64,000 nt of DNA from Paraburkholderia sp. (GCF_028283785.1 NZ_JAPWKB010000019.1:640001-704000); one strand, 5' to 3'. Positions 47,794 to 57,141 are shown, counted from the first letter of the stretch. The notes: generated from the sequence alone by a model not told the origin. Numbers and translations: made by a program.

Positions 47794-48413
47794 CTGATTT
47801 CCCAGTGCGCTTCCATAGCGTCGTCGTTGATCTTCCACTTTTCCCGCCGTCGATTCACCCCGAATCCCCTTAATCAAATGTTGGCATATTGAGGCAAGCA
47901 AAACGCCGGTGTAACATTTGGTCAACTAATGCGGCGTGCAGCGCATGTCCCGACGTCTGTCTGACATCGGAACTCGCTTACTATCCAAAGGCCGGCCTTC
48001 GACGCCGCCAGTAGCACGTCCCCAGTCAAGCCTCTCCGCAGTGCCAGACGCACCGTAATCGTGGTCGTTGCCGAACCGGCGCGACACCCAGATCAGCGCC
48101 ACCGAAAGCCGTTTGTCAGACGTCGTTGTAAAACGCTCGCCACCTGAGCGTGGCAGGCTAACGTGCGGGCTTGTGCGATCGCCTGCGCAACAGACGTTGA
48201 GGACAGTGAAATAAATCAGACATGACGATATGAGACGACCGCCGTGTGCTCGGGCCAGGAGCCACGACGGTGAGATCGTCGGCACGAACGCGTATCACGC
48301 ATCACATTCCAGGCTCAGGCAACCGACCTGAGTCATCGCGGGGAAACGGGCAGAACATCATCAACAGGCGTGGGGCGACCCATGTCCGCATTCGATCGAG
48401 GGTGCCAGCTGAT
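47794..48413. other. Gap between tRNA-Arg and the DUF3331 gene
   Basis: About 620 bases follow the tRNA. A promoter-like pair, TTGAGG (47889-47894) and TAACAT (47912-47917) with 17 bases between, points rightward. A minus-strand open frame at 47926-48285 has no ribosome site or recognisable domain. I see no repeat of the tRNA 3' end that would mark an integration event. Confidence 0.45.
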
Positions 48414-49004
48414 ATGGAAGAACTGAACTCGTGGAACCAGATGGTCGCACTGCTTGCCGTAGCAACCGGCCAGAATGGCCTGGCAAGTGTCAGACATTGC
48501 GACACCGGGCGGCCTGGCCGCTCGCTACCCGGGCGGACGAGCAAGGCGAACAGCAGCGTGATCCGTTCCGTCGATCCGGCCGTCGGCCAGGCGCTTATCA
48601 AGGCCACCGCCCGGACCGCATCCAGGCCCGCTTCGAAGTCCGATCCGGACGCAGCAGCCGGCAAGCCGGCGAAGCCGTCGCGCGACACTCACGCGTGCGT
48701 GGCATCGGTGGCTGCGTTACCGGATTCGCAAGCGCCTTCGCACCGGACCATGATCACCGCGATCGAACCGCAGAACGATGCGTCGATGCTGGTGTCGTGG
48801 TGCGATCCGACCATGTGTCATTACGTCGATCAGGTGTGGATCAGCGTGACCGCGCGCAGCGGCGGTTATTGCGCGTTGACCGGCAACCGGATCCGGCGCG
48901 GCGATTCGATCTTCAAGCCGCGCTCGCGCGGCGCGCATCGTCCGGTGAACTGCAACGAGATGATTCTCGCGGCCGCGTTGGCGAGCGAGGTCGCCGACGG
49001 ATAA
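48414..49004 (+). CDS. DUF3331 domain protein
   Basis: This protein of about 196 residues has a C-terminal DUF3331 domain: VSWCDPTMCHYVDQVW, then ARSGGYCALTGNRIRRGDSI and a final FKPRSRG block. The paired CxxxxxH and CALTG/RGD elements suggest a small structural or nucleic-acid/metal-binding fold known mainly from Burkholderia; its function is unknown. The N-terminal part (SWNQMVALLAVATGQNG, then Arg/Ser/Ala-rich) looks disordered. The start at 48414 is a best guess because the frame extends to 48246 and no strong ribosome site is visible. Confidence 0.75.
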   Translation: MEELNSWNQMVALLAVATGQNGLASVRHCDTGRPGRSLPGRTSKANSSVIRSVDPAVGQALIKATARTASRPASKSDPDAAAGKPAKPSRDTHACVASVAALPDSQAPSHRTMITAIEPQNDASMLVSWCDPTMCHYVDQVWISVTARSGGYCALTGNRIRRGDSIFKPRSRGAHRPVNCNEMILAAALASEVADG

Positions 49005-49078
49005 ACGAGGGACCGCGCGACGCGCTTCAACGTTTGAAACGTACGAAGGGTTGAAGCGTACGAAGTGCTTGCGCGAGA

Positions 49079-49687
49079 TTACGATTTGCCGTCGTTGGAC
49101 GGATGATGCGGCTTGCCAGGCTGATCGTTGCGGTTCATCGCGGTGCGCGTAGGCGCGCCGTGGTGAGCCTGGCCGCGGCTCGCCTGCCGGTTGGGTGCGG
49201 GCGCGTGCGATCCCACATGCGACGCCTGACGCTGAACCGGCTGACCGCCGCCCGGACGATGTCCGTCGTGATGCGGCGTCGGCGCGTGACGATCCGGTTC
49301 GTGGTGCGGACCGCGTTCGTCGTGATCGGCGACGCGATACATCGGCGCATGACGGTCGATGTATTCCTGACGATGATCGCCGTGCGCGTAGAAGCGTCGA
49401 TGTCGCCGGCCGTCGGCACCGGACACCCAGCTGTACGTGTTGCCGCCCGCGAACAGCACGTCGCGATCGTCGCCCGACGCGACATAGGCGACCCGCGCCG
49501 GTCCGACGTACGGCAGCGGCCGCGGCGCGTCCTGAATCACGACGGTCGCACGGGCCGGCGCGGGAGCGGGCGCAGGCACGATGACGGTGGCATGGGCGGG
49601 ATGCGAAGGCGGCGTGACGACGCATCCGCCCAGCATGGCGACGCAGGCAGCGCCGGTGATCCGGACGGCCAGGTTCTTGTTGTTCAA
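49079..49687 (-). CDS. Histidine-rich lipoprotein
   Basis: This 202-residue protein has a lipoprotein signal ending in MLGGC (about Cys22), a Pro/Ala/Val segment, a short folded-looking region (VAYVASGDDRDVLFAGG, YSWVSGADGRRHRRFYAHG), and a long C-terminal region very rich in His, Pro, Gly and Arg (DERGPHHEPDRHAPTPHH). The His density suggests metal binding or simple disorder. The start is a TTG at 49687 with GGAG six bases upstream. I do not recognise a named family. Confidence 0.7.
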   Translation of the reverse strand: MNNKNLAVRITGAACVAMLGGCVVTPPSHPAHATVIVPAPAPAPARATVVIQDAPRPLPYVGPARVAYVASGDDRDVLFAGGNTYSWVSGADGRRHRRFYAHGDHRQEYIDRHAPMYRVADHDERGPHHEPDRHAPTPHHDGHRPGGGQPVQRQASHVGSHAPAPNRQASRGQAHHGAPTRTAMNRNDQPGKPHHPSNDGKS

Positions 49688-49950
49688 ACGACGCTCCGCT
49701 GATGAGTGCTGGTTAGACCTTTCGAGGGATATCGGCACACAGGCGGTGAACTTTAGCGGGCGGCGCGGGCGCATCGGGCGACGAGCAAGAGCCCGGCCCA
49801 CGCGGGCGGGTGAAAAGCCAAATTGAGTATTGTGAAATCCACGCAGAATGAACGCGCATCGAGCGGGAACGATCGGTGCCGGCCGGTTCCTAAAGACGAT
49901 CTACCCGCTGTGGCGACGCCGACCGCGCGCCGCTCCTCACGAGGATGCGT

Positions 49951-51057
49951 ATGGAATCTCGCCGACAACGTTCGATCGAAGTGGACTTCTTCCGTGGCAT
50001 CGTGCTGATCGTGATCGTGCTCGACCATATTCCCGGCAGCGTGCTGTCGCATCTGATGCTGCACGCGTATGCGTTGTGCGACTCGGCGGAGGTGTTCGTG
50101 TTTCTTGGCGGCTATGCATCGGCGGCGGCCTATACGGCGGTGCTCGACCGGCGCGGCGCGGGCGCGGCGCAGATGCGTTTTTTCAGACGGTGCTGGGAAA
50201 TCTATCGCGCGTATCTGCTGACGGCGGTGCTCACGCTCGTCTCGGGCGCGCTCCTTGCGAAATGGCACCTGAACCGGCCGATGGTCGATCTCACCGGCTG
50301 GCCCGCGTTCGCCGGCGAGCCGCTGCGCCAGGCGGTCGATATCGCGCTGCTGCGCCGTCAGCCCTATCTTTCGAGCGTGTTGCCGATGTATGTGATTTTT
50401 GCGTTGTGCGTGCCGTTTGCCGTGCCACTGGCGTTGCGCCGTCCGCTGGTCGCGCTGCTGGCGAGCATCGGCGTGTGGCTGGTCGCGCGGCCGCTCGCGT
50501 CGCTGTTCAGCATCGACGATGTCGGTGACTGGGCCTTCAATCCGTTCGCATGGCAACTGGTGTTCATGTTCGGCATCCTGTGCCGCGCGCAGCCGATCGG
50601 CGAGCGCTTCCACGGCTCGAACACCGCGCGCTGGCTGGTGCGCATCGCGTGCGTCGCGGTGCTTGCGTTCGCGGTCGTCCGGCTGTTCGTGCTGACCCAG
50701 CCGCTGCCCGGCGAGCATAAGCAGAACCTGTCGGTTGAGCGGGTCGCGAATTTCGTCGCGATTGCATGGCTGGCGGCGCGCTTTGTCCGCTCCGGATCGA
50801 TCGCATGGCTGGCGAAGCGGTTGCCTGCGGTGGTGACGGTGGGGCGCACCGGGCTCGTGTGCTTTGTAGCCGGTACGCTGGTGTCGCTGATCGTCGATAC
50901 CGCCACGCCGCATTCGCTGCACGGCTTCAGAGGCATGCTCGCCGCGCTCGGCGGCGACCTGATCGCGATCGGTGCGCTGCTGGTGATCGCGCGAATGTGG
51001 AGCGACTGGAAGACCCATCAATCGCGCGCCGCCGTTCGCGGCGCGGAGTGTCGATGA
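49951..51057 (+). CDS. opgC: OpgC family integral membrane protein
   Basis: This 368-residue protein has about ten hydrophobic helices and the OpgC pattern: a short cytoplasmic N-terminus, IEVDFFRGIVLIVIVLDH in helix 1, and CDSAEVFVFLGGYASAAAY in helix 2. OpgC proteins transfer succinyl groups to periplasmic glucans, and the wider family contains acyltransferases of other polymers. The ATG at 49951 has GAGG at a good distance; an ATG two codons earlier is too close to it. It overlaps the following esterase gene by four bases. Confidence 0.88.
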   Translation: MESRRQRSIEVDFFRGIVLIVIVLDHIPGSVLSHLMLHAYALCDSAEVFVFLGGYASAAAYTAVLDRRGAGAAQMRFFRRCWEIYRAYLLTAVLTLVSGALLAKWHLNRPMVDLTGWPAFAGEPLRQAVDIALLRRQPYLSSVLPMYVIFALCVPFAVPLALRRPLVALLASIGVWLVARPLASLFSIDDVGDWAFNPFAWQLVFMFGILCRAQPIGERFHGSNTARWLVRIACVAVLAFAVVRLFVLTQPLPGEHKQNLSVERVANFVAIAWLAARFVRSGSIAWLAKRLPAVVTVGRTGLVCFVAGTLVSLIVDTATPHSLHGFRGMLAALGGDLIAIGALLVIARMWSDWKTHQSRAAVRGAECR

Positions 51058-52895
51058 CGGCCCGCGCACGCGCGTGGCTGTTGCTGTTTGTGATGACCGG
51101 GGCGGCGGCCCAGACGCCGTCGCCATCCAACGGTGCGAATCCTGTACCGTTCGACACACCGGGCGCAGCCTCTGTGCCCGTCCTTCCTTCCATCGCGCCG
51201 CCTGGCCCAGTCTCGCCGACCACGATCCCGACTCCGACCTCCGGCCGCGCGAGCCGCCCGGCGCCCGCCGTGGTGCTTCCGGCATCCGGCGCGCTCTACG
51301 TGCAACGGGCGACGCAGTTCGCGACCCGCTGCGCGCAACTCAACGGACTGAGCCTGCCCGCGCAATCGATCGGTTTGCCGACGCGCGGCGCGCAAATCGA
51401 CTCGGCGGCAATCGTCGCGGCGACCGCGCCCGGCAACCAGAACGGAGAATTCTGTCGTATCACCGGCAGCATTCGCACAATCAAACCGAATACGCCCGAT
51501 ATTCACTTCGACCTGAACCTGCCGCGTCGCTGGAACGAGCGCGCGTTGCAGATCGGCGGCGGCGGGTATAACGGCGTCGTCGTCAGCGGCACCGGTGTGA
51601 TGCCGTTCTCGCCGTTTCGCGCGCCGCTCGGTCAGGGTTATGCGACGTTCGGCGACGACTCCGGCCATGTCGGCACACCCGCGCTCGCGGTGTTCGGCCT
51701 GATCGACGAAGCGGTGATCAACTTCGGCTATGCGCATCTGAAGAAAACGCATGATGCCGCGTTGTCGCTGATTCAACTGGTCTATGGACGTGCGCCCGAA
51801 CATATGTATTTCGCGGGCGGATCGACCGGCGGGCGCGAAGGCTACACCGTCGTGCAACGCTTTCCCGACGATTACGACGGCGTGATCGCCGATTCGCCTG
51901 CGCTGAATTTCAGCGGCGTGCGGCTGTTCGGCGTGCGGATCGGCCAGGCGGAATACGCGTCGCCGGGCGGCTTCGTGCCGCCCGCGTTGCTCGAACGGGT
52001 CTATCAACGCACGCTCGACGTGTGCGACCGGCTCGACGGCGCCGCCGACGGCATCATCAGCGATGTGTCCAGTTGCCGCGCGCACGAGGCGGAGGTGATC
52101 GACCCGTTGCGGTGTCCGGCGCGCGCCCGCTCCGACGCGCCCGCGCCGGACACCGACGCCTGTCTGACCGACGCGCAGCTATCGACGCTGGTCGCGTTGC
52201 GCGACGGCTTGAACCTGCCGTACCGGCTCGCGTGGGACGTGCACGGTTATCGCGGCTACAACGTGTTTCAGGGCACGCGCTTTACCGGCATGCTCGGTCT
52301 CGCGCACGACCCGGCGCGTCCGCCGCCCGTGCCGACCTTCGTGCCGAACGGCTATCTGTACGCACAGGGCGACGGCTACGTGCGCTACTTCGTGACGCAC
52401 GATGCCGGATTCGACACGATGCGTTTCAACGTGCAGCGGCCGGGAAAATATCAGGCGCAGCTGGTGGCGCTGTCGGGGACCATCGGCGCGATGAATCCGG
52501 ACGTGTCGCATTTCATCGCGCGCGGCGGCAAGCTGATTACGCTGCACGGCCTCGCCGACGAAGTCATCAGCCCGAATACGACGATCGACTACTACAACAC
52601 GCTGCTGACGCTGTACGGCTTCGATACCGTCAACCAGTTCATGCGTCTCTACATGGTGCCGGGCTTCCAGCACGGCAACGGCGTATTCATTCCGTCGGTG
52701 GATCTGCTGGGCGCGCTCGACAACTGGGTCACGCACGGCGTGTCGCCCGAAACCTTGGTCGCCGCCGATATCGCGCCGCCCACCAACGGCCGCACGCGTC
52801 CGCTGTGCCGGTATCCGCTGTTTCCGCGTTACGTGGGCAAGGGCAGCATCAATCAGGCAAGCAGTTTTCGCTGCGACGAAAGTCCGACGCCGTAA
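51054..52895 (+). CDS. Secreted tannase / feruloyl esterase family protein
   Basis: This 613-residue protein has an N-terminal signal peptide (ARAWLLLFVMTGAAAQ) and a Pro/Ser/Thr-rich spacer, then a tannase domain. The nucleophile Ser257 lies in FAGGSTGGREGY, the acid in HGLADEVISP and the His in VPGFQHGNG. Neighbouring Cys residues could form the family's CS-D-HC link. It should hydrolyse aromatic esters such as gallate or ferulate in the periplasm or outside. Its ATG overlaps the opgC stop (ATGA), so both are made together. Confidence 0.88.
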   Translation: MTARARAWLLLFVMTGAAAQTPSPSNGANPVPFDTPGAASVPVLPSIAPPGPVSPTTIPTPTSGRASRPAPAVVLPASGALYVQRATQFATRCAQLNGLSLPAQSIGLPTRGAQIDSAAIVAATAPGNQNGEFCRITGSIRTIKPNTPDIHFDLNLPRRWNERALQIGGGGYNGVVVSGTGVMPFSPFRAPLGQGYATFGDDSGHVGTPALAVFGLIDEAVINFGYAHLKKTHDAALSLIQLVYGRAPEHMYFAGGSTGGREGYTVVQRFPDDYDGVIADSPALNFSGVRLFGVRIGQAEYASPGGFVPPALLERVYQRTLDVCDRLDGAADGIISDVSSCRAHEAEVIDPLRCPARARSDAPAPDTDACLTDAQLSTLVALRDGLNLPYRLAWDVHGYRGYNVFQGTRFTGMLGLAHDPARPPPVPTFVPNGYLYAQGDGYVRYFVTHDAGFDTMRFNVQRPGKYQAQLVALSGTIGAMNPDVSHFIARGGKLITLHGLADEVISPNTTIDYYNTLLTLYGFDTVNQFMRLYMVPGFQHGNGVFIPSVDLLGALDNWVTHGVSPETLVAADIAPPTNGRTRPLCRYPLFPRYVGKGSINQASSFRCDESPTP

Positions 52896-52896
52896 A

Positions 52897-52930
52897 CGCA
52901 ACAGGGCGGCCGGAGCCGCCCTGTTGCGTG
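52897..52930. terminator. Perfect hairpin between the convergent esterase and phosphatase genes
   Basis: Fifteen-base perfect arms (52897-52911 and 52916-52930) enclose a CGGA loop. There is no T-run, so termination may depend on stem stability or Rho. Confidence 0.6.
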
Positions 52931-52968
52931 GTCGCGCGATTGCGTGATTGCTCGATATAACGGCGGCT

Positions 52969-54579
52969 TTAAAGCGCGACGTTCAGCGCTGCGGTCAGAT
53001 CGCCCATCGGCTTTCCGCCGTTTTTCACCAGCGCCGCGTTACGCGCCTCGACGCCGGCCAGCGCCGGAAGATCGAAGCGTCGCGAGATTAGCTGGAGAAT
53101 CGAGGTCGTATCGTATTGCGTGTGATCGACATAGCCGCGCTTCGCGAACGGCGACACGATCAGCGTCGGAATCCGCGTGCCCGGACCCCAGCGATCGGCC
53201 TTCGGCGGCGACACGTGATCCCAGAATCCGCCGTTTTCGTCGTAAGTGACGATCACGACCATATGCGCCCACTGCGGACTCTTTTGCAGATGCGCGATCA
53301 GATCGGCGATATGGCGGTCGCCGGACGCGACGTCCGTATAGCCCGCGTGCTCGTTCAGGTTGCCCTGCGGCTTGTAGAAGGCGACCTGAGGCAGCGTGCC
53401 GGAGTCGATCGCGGCGATAAAGCCCGCGCCGTCCGGCCCGCCGTCACGCAGATGCGCGGCGCGATTCGCCGTGCCCGGCGCGAGATCGGCGAAGTAGTTG
53501 AACGGCTGATGGTGGGTCTGGAAATTCGGCGCGGTCAGCGGGGCGCTGTAGATCACGCCTTTCTGGCCGCCTTCGGCCGCCGCCAGCGCCTGGCCCCACG
53601 CGCCTCCGTACCATGCCCATGATACCTTCGCGCCGTTCAGCAGGTCGCCGATGGTCGTCTGCGTCTGCGGCGGCAGCGTCGTCGCGACGGTCGGATCGGC
53701 GAAACGCGCATCGCCGCCTGCGGCCGGCTTGTTGGCGCTCGGCTGATACGGCGGCTGCATCGTGTTGATTGCGTAGAAATCCGGCGTCAGATTGCCCGAG
53801 TTGACGAATTTGGGCGGTCCGTTCAACGCCGAAGCGGGCGAGTTCGCCGCGACCTTCAGCGTCACGCCGTCCGACTCGACGGCCGAGACCGAGCTGGCCG
53901 CCGGACTTTTGTCCGCGTTCGGATAGAGCGGCGTGCATGCGCAGATCAGCCACTGGTGATTCAGGAACGAGCCGCCGAACGCGCCCATGAAGAAGTTGTC
54001 CGCCAGCGTGTATTGCTGCGCGACTTTCCACAGCGGCAATGAGTCGGCATTCAGCGCGTAATGGCCCATCACGAGACCGCCGGAATCGGCCCACGCGGCG
54101 AACTTGTCGTTGCGGCCGCCGTCGATCTGCATCTGGTTTTCGTAGAAACGGTGCCACAGATCGCGCGTGGTCGCGGTGACCGGCGTGTTGAAGCCGTCGT
54201 GGGCGTCGATTGCGAAGCTGGCGTTCGGCAGGTCGGTGGTCATTGCCTGCGTGATCGCGGGCGTGACGCCGGTCGCGGTGAGGCCGTTCCAGATGGCCGG
54301 CAGTGACGTCAGCGGGCGGCCGTCGCGGTCCAACTGGCGCGTGTTCGCCGCCGATACGTTCGACAGGCCGTTCGCGCCCGGGAAATTGCCATACAGATTG
54401 TCGAAGCTGCGGTTCTCCGCGTAGATCACGACGATATTCTGGATATCGTTCAGATTCGCTGCCGCTGTGTTGTCGGCATGCGTGCCGGGGCCGCTACAGG
54501 CCGTCACGGCGACGACCGACGCAAGCGCGGCGGCAACGGCCAGCGCGGTGCCACTCAGGCGGATCGGGGATACGTTCAT
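52969..54579 (-). CDS. Secreted acid phosphatase / phosphoesterase (AcpA-PLC superfamily)
   Basis: This 536-residue protein has a lipoprotein-like or Sec signal (ASVVAVTACSGPG) and the PF04185-type phosphoesterase fold. The metal/nucleophile region is IVVIYAENRSFDNLYGNFPG, and the late metal site is VIVTYDENGGFWDHVSPP. These match AcpA-type acid phosphatases more than haemolytic phospholipase C because the C-terminal PLC repeats are absent. It could release phosphate from extracellular esters. No Pho box was seen upstream. Confidence 0.86.
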   Translation of the reverse strand: MNVSPIRLSGTALAVAAALASVVAVTACSGPGTHADNTAAANLNDIQNIVVIYAENRSFDNLYGNFPGANGLSNVSAANTRQLDRDGRPLTSLPAIWNGLTATGVTPAITQAMTTDLPNASFAIDAHDGFNTPVTATTRDLWHRFYENQMQIDGGRNDKFAAWADSGGLVMGHYALNADSLPLWKVAQQYTLADNFFMGAFGGSFLNHQWLICACTPLYPNADKSPAASSVSAVESDGVTLKVAANSPASALNGPPKFVNSGNLTPDFYAINTMQPPYQPSANKPAAGGDARFADPTVATTLPPQTQTTIGDLLNGAKVSWAWYGGAWGQALAAAEGGQKGVIYSAPLTAPNFQTHHQPFNYFADLAPGTANRAAHLRDGGPDGAGFIAAIDSGTLPQVAFYKPQGNLNEHAGYTDVASGDRHIADLIAHLQKSPQWAHMVVIVTYDENGGFWDHVSPPKADRWGPGTRIPTLIVSPFAKRGYVDHTQYDTTSILQLISRRFDLPALAGVEARNAALVKNGGKPMGDLTAALNVAL

Positions 54580-54734
54580 GGTCTTGTTCTCGTATTCGGA
54601 TGAAGCGCACAGGAAGCGCGACCGGAGCGGACAGCGTCACGCGCGCAAACGCGCAGTATCGCAGCGCAATTTGACACAAAGATGTAGGGGAAGGCAATGC
54701 GGGGACGGCGGTGCTGCGAATGGCGTGGATGACG

Positions 54735-54790
54735 CCGGGGGAATGCCAGGAATGCGGGGAATGCGAGGGGATGCGGAGAACGACGCAGGG
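54735..54790. repeat. Short degenerate GGAATGC repeats
   Basis: Five imperfect copies of GGAATGC or GGGATGC occur within about 55 bases between the phosphatase start and the next small gene. They look like slippage-prone simple sequence. No function is evident. Confidence 0.5.
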
Positions 54791-54822
54791 AATGCGTCGC
54801 GCGGATTGGCGACGCGTGCCGG

Positions 54823-55128
54823 TCAGCGCAGCAGCAGATAACAACCGCCGAGCAGCGCGACGAACGACGCCAGCAGCCCGACCGTTCCCGCGCGGGTCAG
54901 TAGAGCGGGCCAGCGCGCGCGCGGCAATGCGTCGATCGACACGATGGCGTCGAGGGACGTCGCGCGCATGGGCAGCGTCAGCGGCACCAGCGCCAGCGAA
55001 ATCAGCGACAACAACACGGCGAAAACCTGAAGCGCGAACGAATAATCCATGATGGGCGGCCAGTTGCGGCGCGATGCGCCTCGAATGAAGACCGTTGTAT
55101 CGTAAGGATCGGCCGCGTCGACGGACAT
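54823..55128 (-). CDS. Small two-helix membrane protein
   Basis: This 101-residue frame ends in two hydrophobic helices (ALQVFAVLLSLISLALVPL and VGLLASFVALLGGCYLLL) separated by a polar loop with PRARWPALLTRAG. The N-terminal 26 residues may not be translated; an internal ATG at 55050 would give a 75-residue protein starting MDYSFALQ. Neither start has a strong ribosome site. The function is unknown. Confidence 0.55.
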   Translation of the reverse strand: MSVDAADPYDTTVFIRGASRRNWPPIMDYSFALQVFAVLLSLISLALVPLTLPMRATSLDAIVSIDALPRARWPALLTRAGTVGLLASFVALLGGCYLLLR

Positions 55129-55312
55129 GAGAGCGGTCCTAAAACACGTCGCCGCGACGTGCGGTCGCGTACGGGAACAGGGTGTCCGGTCGTCCGGGCG
55201 ATGGGTCGCGCGGCACGCATGCTATCCTTTTCAGGTCCAGATCATGAACCGTACGACGCCCCGCGCCACGATGCGTGACGGCGGCCCACCGTCTTTCCGA
55301 GGAGAACGATTT

Positions 55313-55702
55313 ATGTCGATGCGAAACCGTGTGCTGTTACATCTGACCGTCGGTGGCGCGCTGCTTGCCGGCATGGCCGGCGCGCAGGCTGCGAACCTCG
55401 GCTTTCTGAACGACACGCCGATCAGCTACATGAAACAGCGCGACGTCGATTCGATCAAAAAAGCAGTGTTCGCCGCGCTCGACTCCAAACAGGACGGCGA
55501 ATCGGTGAGCTGGGACAACGCGGACACGCGTAACAGCGTGAAAATCGACGCGACCGTCACGCTCGCCGGCACCGCCAAAGACGACGCGCGAACCTGCCGC
55601 GATACGACGGTCGTGCTGAACGCGAAGGGCCAGTCCATGACGCTGCATCCGAAGTTCTGCAAGCAGGGCAGCGGCGCGTGGGCGCTCCAGAAAAAGCCTT
55701 GA
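55313..55702 (+). CDS. Surface-antigen-like periplasmic protein (RT0821/Lpp0805 type)
   Basis: This 129-residue secreted protein has a signal peptide ending AGAQAA, then LGFLNDTPISYMKQRDVDS. The later part, with a WDNADTRNS block followed by two Cys (TCRDTTVV, KFCKQG), resembles the small RT0821/Lpp0805-type surface protein domain. AGGAGA lies before the ATG at 55313. Its stop overlaps the TTG start of the NUDIX gene, suggesting coupling. Confidence 0.75.
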   Translation: MSMRNRVLLHLTVGGALLAGMAGAQAANLGFLNDTPISYMKQRDVDSIKKAVFAALDSKQDGESVSWDNADTRNSVKIDATVTLAGTAKDDARTCRDTTVVLNAKGQSMTLHPKFCKQGSGAWALQKKP

Positions 55703-56163
55703 GCGGGCGCATCGTTTCGTGCGGTGTGGTGTTTCTCGATCCGGCGGGGCGCGTGCTGCTCGCGCACGCCACGGAAACATCGCACTGGGACATTCCTAAA
55801 GGGCACGGCGAAGAAGGCGAGGCCGCGCATGTCACGGCCTTGCGCGAGATGGTCGAAGAAACCGGCATCGTGGTCGCGCCCGCGCGGCTGACCGATCTCG
55901 GCCTGTTCGTCTACCGGCGCGACAAGGATCTGCATCTGTTCGCGGCGCGCGCGGCGGCGGATGAACTCGATCTGTCGGCCTGCACGTGCACGTCGCTGTT
56001 TCCGCGTCGGTCAGACGGCACGATGATTCCGGAAATGGACGCGTATCGCTGGACCCCGCTCGACGAAATCGACCGCTACGCGAGCCGCAGTCTCGCGCGG
56101 CTGTTCGAGACGTCGTTGTCGCTCGCGGACTTGCATCGCACGCTCCGAAGCGGCGACGCGTAA
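55699..56163 (+). CDS. NUDIX hydrolase
   Basis: This protein of about 154 residues has a perfect NUDIX box: GHGEEGE, seven residues, then REMVEETGI. It should hydrolyse a nucleoside diphosphate-linked compound with Mg2+; the substrate cannot be told. The start is taken as the TTG at 55699, which overlaps the upstream TGA as TTGA; an upstream in-frame GTG at 55678 is possible. It ends three bases before the convergent binding-protein gene. Confidence 0.9.
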   Translation: MSGRIVSCGVVFLDPAGRVLLAHATETSHWDIPKGHGEEGEAAHVTALREMVEETGIVVAPARLTDLGLFVYRRDKDLHLFAARAAADELDLSACTCTSLFPRRSDGTMIPEMDAYRWTPLDEIDRYASRSLARLFETSLSLADLHRTLRSGDA

Positions 56164-56166
56164 GCG

Positions 56167-57141
56167 CTAGTCCAGCGGCACGTCGTTCGGATGCGCGAAC
56201 AAGGCCCGCATCTGCGGCGACAGCGGCGTGTCCAGATTGATCCCGTGCGGTGGAATGGGCTGCGTGAACCACGTGTCGTACAGCCGTTCGGCGTCGCCGG
56301 ATACCTGCATCCGGTCGATCACCCGGTTCACCAGCGCGCGCAGCGGCGCGTCGCCTTTACGGAACATGCACGCATACGATTCGCTCATCAGCGGCGTGCC
56401 CGTCACGACAAAGTCGGCGGGATGCGGCTGGGTTGCGCGCATGCCGGTCAAAATCGGCTCGTCCATCAGGAACGCCACCGCGCGACCGTCGCGCACCGCC
56501 GCGAGCGCCTGCGGATGATCGGGCGCGCTGATGATCCGCATGTTCAGATGCCGGTCGCTGTCCAGCCGACGCACGACCCGCTCGACCGACGTGCCCGCTG
56601 TCGTCACGATGGTCTTGCCGGTGAGGTCGTTGAAATCGGCGATACCGCTGTTCCGGCGCACCAGCATGCGCACCGGATACACGAAGAAGCTATGCGAAAA
56701 CGCCACCTGCGCTTCGCGTTCGCGCGTGTGCGTGGTGGAGCTGCATTCCAGATCGATCTGGTTGTTCAGCAGCATCGGAATGCGCGTGGACGACGTGATC
56801 GGCACTTCGTTGACGGTCAGATCGGGCCGGTCGAGCGTTTTCCGGATTTCATCGACGATCTTCAGCGCGATGGCCTGCGAATAACCGACCGTCTTCTCGC
56901 CGTCGAAATAGGAAAAAGGCACCGATGCTTCACGCACGCCGAGCGAAATGGCGTTGTCGTCGTGAATGCGTTTGAGCGTGCTGGCCTGATCGTCGGCGAA
57001 CACGGGGCCGCAAAGGGCGATCGACGCCGCGACGAGTGCGATCAGTGCGAAGGATGTACTGCGGGTCGATAAACGCCGCACGTATCGCGATAGCGCCGAC
57101 AGCGGTGCGCGCGGGTCTGAGGTGCGACGGGCTGCATTCAT
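56167..57141 (-). CDS. Periplasmic amino-acid-type solute-binding protein
   Basis: This 324-residue protein has an N-terminal basic region and hydrophobic signal (SFALIALVAASIALCGPVFA), then the SBP family 3 fold. ISLGVREASVPFSYFDG, VGYSQAIALKIVDEI, the Arg-containing TSSTRIPMLLNNQIDLECSS and GKTIVTTAGTSVE follow the glutamate/aspartate-binding GltI pattern. No permease or ATPase genes are adjacent, so it is an orphan. The ATG at 57141 is favoured by AGGAG five bases upstream; the adjacent ATG at 57144 is too close. Confidence 0.88.
   Translation of the reverse strand: MNAARRTSDPRAPLSALSRYVRRLSTRSTSFALIALVAASIALCGPVFADDQASTLKRIHDDNAISLGVREASVPFSYFDGEKTVGYSQAIALKIVDEIRKTLDRPDLTVNEVPITSSTRIPMLLNNQIDLECSSTTHTREREAQVAFSHSFFVYPVRMLVRRNSGIADFNDLTGKTIVTTAGTSVERVVRRLDSDRHLNMRIISAPDHPQALAAVRDGRAVAFLMDEPILTGMRATQPHPADFVVTGTPLMSESYACMFRKGDAPLRALVNRVIDRMQVSGDAERLYDTWFTQPIPPHGINLDTPLSPQMRALFAHPNDVPLD

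Noticed and set aside
47926..48285. 119-codon minus-strand frame after tRNA-Arg
   Set aside because: No ribosome site, no domain, composition not like neighbouring genes.
47760..48400. Possible integration site at the tRNA-Arg 3' end
   Set aside because: No direct repeat of the tRNA end and no integrase gene seen.
54580..54720. Pho box upstream of the acid phosphatase gene
   Set aside because: Only one TGTCA was found, with no second repeat 11 bases away.
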